This document shows positions 1 to 4,022 of a stretch of 8,638 bases of DNA, one piece after another; position 1 is the stretch's first letter, and each line of letters begins with the position of its first letter. The stretch is from Chloroflexota bacterium (GTDB lineage: Bacteria; Chloroflexota; Anaerolineae; Anaerolineales; Villigracilaceae). Where the stretch lies: assembly GCA_023484185.1 (NCBI GenBank), contig JAMDBC010000110.1:1-8638 (forward strand), written 5' to 3'. The notes beneath the pieces are model-generated. The model was not told where the DNA came from and did no database searches. It saw only the letters and a list, made by a program, of their open reading frames with translations. A program made the translations under genes and the position numbers.

Positions 1-1
1 G

Positions 2-253
2 GATTTTGTAAGAGACATGTTGGCGGAAGAAGGCTTTACCGTTGAGTGGGAAAAGAAAGGCGATGAGTATCAGATCCATGAAATCTCGTGCCCTTATTAT
101 CAAATCGGCGTGGCGCATCCTGAGGTCTGTACGGTTGACCAGGATTTGATCTCGAAGATGCTGGCTGTGCCTGCCAATAAAATCGAATGTATCTTAAGCG
201 GCAGCGCGCACTGCACCTACGTTGTGCAGTCAGGGCAAGGCGTGACCCGATAA
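2..253 (+). CDS. SufR-like transcriptional regulator, C-terminal part (5' truncated)
   Basis: Only the last 83 residues are present; the frame is open to the left edge, so the methionine at base 17 is probably internal. The visible part looks like the cysteine-bearing C-terminal domain of SufR-like winged-helix regulators, which sense Fe-S status and repress Fe-S assembly genes. Four cysteines are visible with spacing Cx12Cx19Cx7C, beginning in the stretch ISCPYYQIGVAHPEVC and ending in SGSAHC; these are plausible Fe-S cluster ligands. The DNA-binding domain lies outside the window. The next gene follows after 19 bases and encodes a SufT/MIP18-type protein, which fits a SUF-related operon. 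The family call is moderately sure; whether it is true SufR or a related cysteine-rich regulator cannot be decided from this fragment. Confidence 0.7.
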   Translation, partial: DFVRDMLAEEGFTVEWEKKGDEYQIHEISCPYYQIGVAHPEVCTVDQDLISKMLAVPANKIECILSGSAHCTYVVQSGQGVTR

Positions 254-272
254 AATACGAAGGAATTTACAA

Positions 273-623
273 ATGTCTGACGAACAAATAACGAATCAAA
301 TCAAGTGGACAATTCATGAAACAAACCCGGACTTGGTGGAAGTTGTACGAGCCAAATTATCGGAAGTGGTTGACCCTGAAATTGGCATGAACATCATTCA
401 ACTGGGACTCATCCGCAATGTAGAGCTTGAGAACGATATCGCACGGCTCAAAATGATCCTGACCACTCCGTTTTGCCCCTATGGCCCGGCCATGCTCGAA
501 ATGACCAAAGCGAAAGCAGTTGAGGCTTTGAATAGACCCGTTACAATCGAAATGGGCATGGACATGTGGGACTTTTCCATGATGGAAGATCCGTCCGCTT
601 TAGATTGGGGATTGTACGCGTAA
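273..623 (+). CDS. MIP18/DUF59 family protein, SufT/PaaD-like Fe-S assembly factor
   Basis: A 116-residue protein of the MIP18 (DUF59) family, whose members assist in maturing cytosolic Fe-S proteins (SufT, the PaaD domain, eukaryotic Cia2). Visible family signatures are DPEIGMNI at residues 34-41, followed by QLGLI, and TTPFCP at 64-69 with the conserved cysteine C68. The C-terminal WDFSMMEDPSALDWGL resembles the usual tryptophan-containing end of the family. Length is normal for a single-domain member, with a short N-terminal extension of about 20 residues. The ATG start is supported by a GAAGGA Shine-Dalgarno sequence about eight bases upstream. It is probably cotranscribed with the SufR-like gene before it, and transcription ends at the hairpin starting at 646. 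The exact client protein is unknown. Confidence 0.85.
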   Translation: MSDEQITNQIKWTIHETNPDLVEVVRAKLSEVVDPEIGMNIIQLGLIRNVELENDIARLKMILTTPFCPYGPAMLEMTKAKAVEALNRPVTIEMGMDMWDFSMMEDPSALDWGLYA

Positions 624-645
624 TAAAAGATCAAGCCTGAGAATC

Positions 646-674
646 AAAGAGCGACTCCTTGAGTCGCTCTTTTT
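646..674 (+). terminator. Rho-independent terminator of the SufR-like/DUF59 unit
   Basis: A perfect 12-bp stem (646-657 with 661-672, arm AAAGAGCGACTC) has a CTT loop and runs into a short T-rich tail, TTTTATT. It starts 22 bases after the DUF59 stop codon. This is a classic intrinsic terminator for the plus-strand unit. The A-run on the left arm could let it also stop minus-strand transcription arriving from the convergent regulator gene. Confidence 0.9.
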
Positions 675-686
675 ATTGTATCTACC

Positions 687-806
687 TTGACAATGTCACA
701 TTAACGCTTTTTCGGCTTTTTGGAGTCCAGAAGTTCTACTTCTGGAGCGTGACAGGTCATCCGCAAGTAGAACTTGCGGACTCCTTTCTGAATGTGGCAT
801 TGTCAA
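687..806. repeat. MITE-like palindromic element with complementary hairpin loops
   Basis: This 120-bp non-coding block is bounded by 16-bp inverted repeats (687-702 TTGACAATGTCACATT with 791-806, one mismatch that is a G-U pair in RNA). Inside are two hairpins, 726-746 (stem TCCAGAAG) and 760-780 (stem TCCGCAAG), each with an 8-bp stem and 5-base loop. AGTTCTACT (732-740) and AGTAGAACT (766-774), which include the two loops, are exact reverse complements. GGAGTCC (722-728) also pairs with GGACTCC (778-784), so one long hairpin is an alternative fold. CTAC occurs one base outside each end (682-685 and 808-811) and could be a target duplication, but four bases is weak evidence. It fits a non-autonomous mobile element or REP-like repeat, or a structured 3' region. 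No other copy is in the window. Confidence 0.7.
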
Positions 807-807
807 A

Positions 808-1431
808 CTACTCAGCACTATTTTTATCGCCCTTTTGCCAATGCATGACCTGCGGCTGTTCACCCTCCGAAAACCCAGACAACACGATCAAGGCGTTCGT
901 AACTATATTGCTGTGGTTCCGCCAACGATGGTTTAAATGGGCCGCAAATAAAAGGCTATCCCCCGGCTCCAACAGAAAAATCTGTTTCTCAACCAAGTAC
1001 TCCAAATGACCGCGTAGGCAGAATACAAATTCGTGTCCGCTATGAACGATATTATGCGGGCCACTCGAAACACCGCTCTCGAGAGTCAATACAAAAGGCT
1101 CGACGCGCCCCGTAAAACGCTCGCCACCCAACCCTTCCCAAACACCGCGCGCAAACGGAATACGCACTCGTTCATCGGCTTTGACAAGAACCGCATTGAT
1201 TTTATCGGTCTGCGGACCAAAGAAGGCCGTGATGGGAACACCCAGAGCATCTGCTAGTTTATAAAGCGTACTGACCGAGGGCGATGTTTTTCCGCGCTCG
1301 ATCATGCTCAACGCATTGGCAGATAAGCCGCTTTTCGTTGCGAGGCTTCGCATTGAAATATTTCGCTCATCGCGCAATTCACGCAGTCTTGCGCCCACAT
1401 CCAACGAAACTGCATCATGCTTGTATTCCAT
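808..1431 (-). CDS. XRE-family transcriptional regulator with C-terminal cupin domain
   Basis: A 207-residue two-domain regulator. Residues 12-68 form a XRE/Cro helix-turn-helix (ARLRELRDERNISMRSLA, then SGLSANALSMIERGKTSPS, then LYKLADALGVPI). Residues about 107-185 form a cupin fold with HSGHEF (130-135), an LEPGDSLLF turn (154-162) and H168; this domain usually binds a small effector, as in PuuR-type regulators. I chose the ATG at 1431 because AGGAGG lies six bases upstream (1438-1443 on the plus strand). A longer reading from a TTG at 1455 would translate through that Shine-Dalgarno sequence. It is divergent from the ArsR gene and convergent with the DUF59 gene, and its stop codon is one base from the palindromic element. 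The effector and target genes are unknown; autoregulation is plausible. Confidence 0.85.
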   Translation of the reverse strand: MEYKHDAVSLDVGARLRELRDERNISMRSLATKSGLSANALSMIERGKTSPSVSTLYKLADALGVPITAFFGPQTDKINAVLVKADERVRIPFARGVWEGLGGERFTGRVEPFVLTLESGVSSGPHNIVHSGHEFVFCLRGHLEYLVEKQIFLLEPGDSLLFAAHLNHRWRNHSNIVTNALIVLSGFSEGEQPQVMHWQKGDKNSAE

Positions 1432-1480
1432 AACAGGCCTCCTGAACCAGGACAATTTCTCTCGATTATGTCGTTCGCTT

Positions 1481-1518
1481 TATGTGACATTATAACACGG
1501 AATATATGACACTTGCCA
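1481..1518 (-). promoter_or_regulatory. Promoter region of the XRE-cupin gene with tandem repeats
   Basis: On the minus strand a perfect TATAAT (plus-strand ATTATA, 1489-1494) lies about 58 bases upstream of the ATG at 1431; no good -35 box is seen at 16-18 bases. Two near-identical direct repeats, TATGTGACA (1481-1489) and TATATGACA (1503-1511), lie 22 bp apart, two helical turns. The first overlaps the -10 box at its edge and the second lies about eight bases beyond it. They are candidate operators, possibly for autoregulation. The promoter call rests on the -10 box alone. Confidence 0.45.
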
Positions 1519-1521
1519 CTA

Positions 1522-1551
1522 TTGTGAATTTATTCACACGTGTATTATATA
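1522..1551 (+). promoter_or_regulatory. Promoter of the ArsR-led operon (putative)
   Basis: A TTGTGA -35-like hexamer (1522-1527) is followed by an AT-rich -10 region, TATTAT/TATATA (1543-1551). Possible pairings give spacers of 15 or 18 bases, so the exact boxes are unsure. Transcription would begin around 1555-1560, just upstream of the ATG at 1585. A palindrome covers the -35 region. Confidence 0.4.
1523..1538. promoter_or_regulatory. Palindromic operator TGTGAAT-TT-ATTCACA
   Basis: A perfect 7-bp inverted repeat with a 2-base centre overlaps the -35 region of the ArsR-gene promoter. It can be read in two ways: as an ArsR/SmtB-type operator core (TGAA...TTCA), fitting autorepression by the product of the next gene, or as the CRP/FNR-family consensus TGTGA-N6-TCACA. 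Its position over the -35 box favours a repressor site. A second small palindrome, ACACGTGT (1536-1543), overlaps its right end. Confidence 0.6.
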
Positions 1552-1584
1552 TGCGCCTATACACATATAAGCAGAAAAACATCT

Positions 1585-1935
1585 ATGGAATCGCAATCCT
1601 TAACTCAGGAAATCAGCCAGCTAGAAGCAGATTTTTGCTTCGCCCTCTCTGATCCAACACGTATCCTTCTGCTGTACGCGCTAAGCGAGGCACCGCGCAA
1701 TGTGACAGAACTGACCCTTGAACTTGGCATCGCCCAGCCGAACGTCTCACGGCACCTGAAGATTCTGCGCGAACACGGATTAGTGCACACAGTCCGCCAG
1801 GGCACAACGATTATATATCACCTTGCGGACAAGCGTTTAATTCAAGCACTTGATTTGCTTCGCACTGTAATGCGCGAGCGGCTTGCCCGACGTGTCAGCA
1901 TCATGGATGAAATCAAGGCAGAACAAAGTGCCTAG
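1585..1935 (+). CDS. ArsR/SmtB-family transcriptional regulator
   Basis: A 116-residue winged-helix repressor of the ArsR family, heading the operon that follows. ALSDPTRILLLYALS (20-34) is the family's signature first helix region, the recognition helix lies near QPNVSRHLKILREHG (51-65), and the wing is at 66-79. The classic metal-binding cysteine motif of the third helix is absent (NVTELTLEL instead), and the only cysteine is C18. It is therefore not a canonical arsenic or cadmium sensor; with sulfur genes downstream, a reactive-sulfur sensor of the SqrR/BigR kind is a reasonable guess, although those normally use two cysteines. I chose ATG 1585 although no strong Shine-Dalgarno precedes it, because the in-frame GTG at 1540 lies inside the promoter. 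The cytochrome gene starts 43 bases downstream. Confidence 0.88.
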   Translation: MESQSLTQEISQLEADFCFALSDPTRILLLYALSEAPRNVTELTLELGIAQPNVSRHLKILREHGLVHTVRQGTTIIYHLADKRLIQALDLLRTVMRERLARRVSIMDEIKAEQSA

Positions 1936-1978
1936 GTTTATTTTTCGAAAGAAAAAAATTCTCCTGGAGGAGGAATAA

Positions 1979-2836
1979 ATGCAACGAAAGAAAATATATA
2001 TGACGTTCGTTTTCGCGGGCATCCTGGTATTGATCGTCGCCGGGATTGCGCTGGCATTCGTCCAGCCTGTCAAAGCGCAATGCGGCTCACAGACCTCATC
2101 CTGCAAAAATTGCCACGAGGTGCAAGGACAAAAGCCGGTTAACAACGATGGCAAACCCTGGCACCAGTCACACGCCTTTGGCGATTTCTGTTACATCTGC
2201 CATGGCGGGAACCAGCAGACAACCGACAAGGCCGCTGCTCATACGGGTATGGTTTCACCTCTATCGGATGTAAAGGCATCCTGCCAACAGTGCCACCCAA
2301 ATGATTTACAGGCTCGTGCTCAGGTTTATGCATCCATCCTGGGTGTTGAAATTGGCGCTGGCGGGCCAACCACCTCCGCACCTTCAACAGCCTCCACCGC
2401 AACGCCTGCCCCTGCCGGACAATCATCTGCGCCCAGCGGCCCTGCAAGTGTTGCTGTCGCTGCACCCGCAGCAACTACGCTTGACGCCAACGACCCCAAC
2501 CTGGTTGACTATGTCAAGCGCTATGATGAGAATGTTCTGGGAATACACCCAACCAACTGGGGCAACATCATTTTGATGGTGATGATTGGTCTGCTACTGG
2601 TGGGCGGCGGCGGTTTTGTTATCACAAGAGAAAAGCTGGTTAATGTCTCATTTGGCGATACAAAGAAAGCCGATGGAGAATATCCGGTTGATGTTGTGGA
2701 TATGTTGCCGGAGATTGCCAGCCTGAAAACTAAAACACGCAAATCCTTAAAACGGGTTTTGGACAACCCCAAGAAGGCCGATAAAGTCCTGGGCCTGATG
2801 GATGCAGTTGTCTCAGATGATGATAGCGAGGAGTGA
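1979..2836 (+). CDS. Membrane-anchored triheme cytochrome c
   Basis: A 285-residue protein with an N-terminal signal/anchor (hydrophobic 9-28, possible cleavage after VKA at 33). An extracytoplasmic domain carries three CXXCH heme sites: CKNCH (42-46), CYICH (71-75) and CQQCH (102-106). H62, H65 and H88 are possible distal ligands. A Pro/Ala/Ser/Thr-rich linker (about 129-167) leads to a single membrane helix (195-217) and a charged, presumably cytoplasmic tail of about 65 residues ending in an acidic stretch. The start is fixed by GGAGGAGG five bases upstream. It presumably carries electrons near the membrane surface, perhaps to or from the molybdoenzyme encoded downstream; this is inferred from neighbourhood only. 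I do not recognise the full architecture as a named family. Its stop codon lies five bases before the next start. Confidence 0.85.
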   Translation: MQRKKIYMTFVFAGILVLIVAGIALAFVQPVKAQCGSQTSSCKNCHEVQGQKPVNNDGKPWHQSHAFGDFCYICHGGNQQTTDKAAAHTGMVSPLSDVKASCQQCHPNDLQARAQVYASILGVEIGAGGPTTSAPSTASTATPAPAGQSSAPSGPASVAVAAPAATTLDANDPNLVDYVKRYDENVLGIHPTNWGNIILMVMIGLLLVGGGGFVITREKLVNVSFGDTKKADGEYPVDVVDMLPEIASLKTKTRKSLKRVLDNPKKADKVLGLMDAVVSDDDSEE

Positions 2837-2841
2837 TCAGA

Positions 2842-3387
2842 ATGAAATGGATCATGAACTACTTTCACAAAGAACTATGGTCGCCTTACGTGGCTGGCGC
2901 ACTGCTGGGCGTTGTCGGAGTGCTGGCGGTAGTGTTGAGCAACAGCTTATTGGGGGCATCGGGTGCATTTGAAAATCTAGCCGGGATGTTTGGAAAGGCT
3001 ATCGCCCCAAAAGCATTTGACAACATGTACTTTAATTTCATCATGCCGCCGGGCATTACCTGGGGCCTCATCTTGCTGATTGGTGTCTTCTTCGGCGGAA
3101 TGATTGGCGCTGCAACCAGCGGTACGCTCAAATGGGGCAAAAAAGATGCTGCCAATCCCGATGAGCGGTGGAAAAAGATTTTCGGACTGCAAACCTGGAA
3201 GCGTTGGGTATTGGCCTTCATCGGCGCGATCATTTTGGAATATGGCGCCGGTATAGCTGGTGGCTGTACCAGCGGTCTCGCCATCTCAGGCGGTATGTTG
3301 CTCGCTCCAGCCGCATTCCTATTCATTGCCGGGATGTTCGCCTCAGGCATCCTGACAGCTTTAGTTGTCTATCGCAAACGCTATTAG
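2842..3387 (+). CDS. YeeE/YedE family transporter, first half-size protein
   Basis: A 181-residue membrane protein of the YeeE/YedE (DUF395, sulfur transport) family. Characterised members import thiosulfate through a relay of cysteines lining the pore. About four membrane segments are visible (18-37, 72-95, 121-140, 153-177). The family's signature is GGCTSGLAISGG (140-151), with the pore cysteine C142. At half the length of a full YeeE it should pair with the next gene product, like other split PmpA/PmpB-type systems. I chose ATG 2842 because GAGGAG lies eight bases upstream; a GTG at 2833 overlaps that Shine-Dalgarno sequence. It is translationally close to both neighbours (5 and 10 bases). 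The substrate is not determined by sequence: thiosulfate, polysulfide or a selenium compound are all possible. Confidence 0.88.
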   Translation: MKWIMNYFHKELWSPYVAGALLGVVGVLAVVLSNSLLGASGAFENLAGMFGKAIAPKAFDNMYFNFIMPPGITWGLILLIGVFFGGMIGAATSGTLKWGKKDAANPDERWKKIFGLQTWKRWVLAFIGAIILEYGAGIAGGCTSGLAISGGMLLAPAAFLFIAGMFASGILTALVVYRKRY

Positions 3388-3397
3388 GAGCAAAGCT

Positions 3398-3946
3398 ATG
3401 ACTAATTATGTGATCGCTGGCATCCTGGGCGTGTTCTTCGGCTTTTCGCTGAACAAGGCCGGGCTTACCAAATACAACAAAATCGTCGGTGTCTTCCGCT
3501 TTACCGACCTGGCTGTATTGAAGTTCATGATGACCGCCCTGGTGGTCGCAATGATCGGACTTTACGGCTTACGCGCACTTGGGTTGATTACCTTCCCAAC
3601 TGTCCCAGCCACTTATATCGTCGGTAACATTATCGGCGGGCTGATATTTGGGATAGGAATGGCTTTGACAGGATACTGACCGGGTACTTGCGCCGCCGGT
3701 GGCGGCGAAGGTAAGCTCGACTACATCATCCCCGGTTTCCTCGGTTTCTTTGTTGGCGCAATAATATTCGGCCTGACTTATCAATATGTTTTCCCGCCAA
3801 TCGCGGCGATTGCCAAAATTGGCAATGTAGTCATGCCCGATTTGTGGAATCTCAACTCGTTCCTGTTCATTCTGCTCTTTACGTTGATCACCCTGCTCCT
3901 ATTCTATTTGATCGACCGGGTAGGCTGGCAACGCAGGGAAAACTAA
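3398..3946 (+). CDS. YeeE/YedE family transporter, second half-size protein, predicted selenoprotein (Sec94)
   Basis: The second YeeE half, 182 residues if the in-frame TGA at 3677-3679 is read as selenocysteine. The motif around the TGA reads ALTGY-U-PGTCAAGGGEGK, where the family has cysteine (GYCPGT). After the TGA the frame stays open for 88 codons to TAA (3944-3946) and encodes the expected GEGKLDYIIPGFLGFFVGA and two more membrane helices (about 107-130 and 154-173). Upstream helices lie near 5-18, 42-64 and 73-91. Sec94 and C98 form a UxxxC pair. A stem-loop with a GGU loop follows the TGA. ATG 3398 has AGGAG seven bases upstream, overlapping the previous stop codon. Without recoding, the product would be a 93-residue fragment lacking the signature. 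A nonsense mutation is the main alternative, but the exact position and the intact downstream frame argue against it. Confidence 0.85.
3685..3713 (+). promoter_or_regulatory. Candidate bacterial SECIS element
   Basis: Directly downstream of the TGA at 3677-3679 is a stem-loop made of a 7-bp GC stem (CGCCGCC 3691-3697 with GGCGGCG 3701-3707) and a GGU loop. Below it, after one G-A mismatch, are five more pairs (3685-3689 with 3709-3713, one G-U). The first loop G lies 19 bases from the last base of the TGA. A stable stem with guanines opening a short apical loop, roughly 16-37 bases from the UGA, is what is described for bacterial SECIS elements that bind SelB. The stem is also coding sequence, so its GC richness partly reflects Ala-Gly codons. 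Confidence 0.65.
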
Positions 3947-3959
3947 TCGCCAGTTCATG

Positions 3960-3988
3960 TTGAGGGCTGGCATTCAGCCAGCCCTCAA
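3960..3988. other. Intra-operon hairpin without a T-tract
   Basis: A perfect 12-bp stem (TTGAGGGCTGGC 3960-3971 with 3977-3988) with an ATTCA loop fills the 76-base gap between the YeeE pair and the molybdoenzyme gene. No run of T follows, so it is unlikely to be an efficient intrinsic terminator. It may protect or define the 3' end of a processed transcript, separating expression of the transporter part from the oxidoreductase part, or act as a weak attenuator. Confidence 0.6.
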
Positions 3989-4022
3989 TCACCCAAAACT
4001 ATAGCGGTAACTGGAGTACATT

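Noticed and set aside
659..1009. Plus-strand open frame of 116 codons
   Set aside because: It starts inside the terminator, runs through the palindromic element and then lies antisense to the XRE-cupin gene; the translation has no recognisable domain.
1432..1455. Upstream TTG start for the XRE-cupin regulator
   Set aside because: The eight extra codons cover the AGGAGG sequence that is ideally placed for the ATG at 1431.
1540..1584. Upstream GTG start for the ArsR regulator
   Set aside because: The GTG lies within the palindromic operator and -10 region, so it would probably not be transcribed, and the added residues do not resemble the family. It would add a second cysteine, so it deserves a check if the protein is studied.
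1941..1956. Small hairpin TTTTTC-GAAA-GAAAAA between the ArsR and cytochrome genes
   Set aside because: It has almost only A-T pairs and would be too weak for termination; it may be just a low-complexity stretch upstream of a strong ribosome binding site.
2066..2084. Lipoprotein attachment at C35 of the triheme cytochrome
   Set aside because: The residues before the cysteine (VKAQ) do not fit a lipobox; cleavage after VKA by signal peptidase I or retention as an anchor is more likely.
2834..2836. A reassigned genetic code in which UGA is a normal sense codon
   Set aside because: Other genes end on TGA in a natural way (cytochrome at 2834-2836, ferredoxin subunit at 7000-7002), and tryptophan is encoded by TGG throughout.
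2833..2841. GTG start for the first YeeE half, overlapping the cytochrome stop codon
   Set aside because: It overlaps the GAGGAG Shine-Dalgarno sequence that is well placed for the ATG at 2842.
3677..3679. TGA read as an ordinary stop, or the gene as a pseudogene
   Set aside because: The stop replaces the one signature cysteine of the family, no other stop or frameshift occurs in the next 88 codons, and the downstream sequence keeps the family pattern. It remains the main alternative until the selenocysteine machinery is found.
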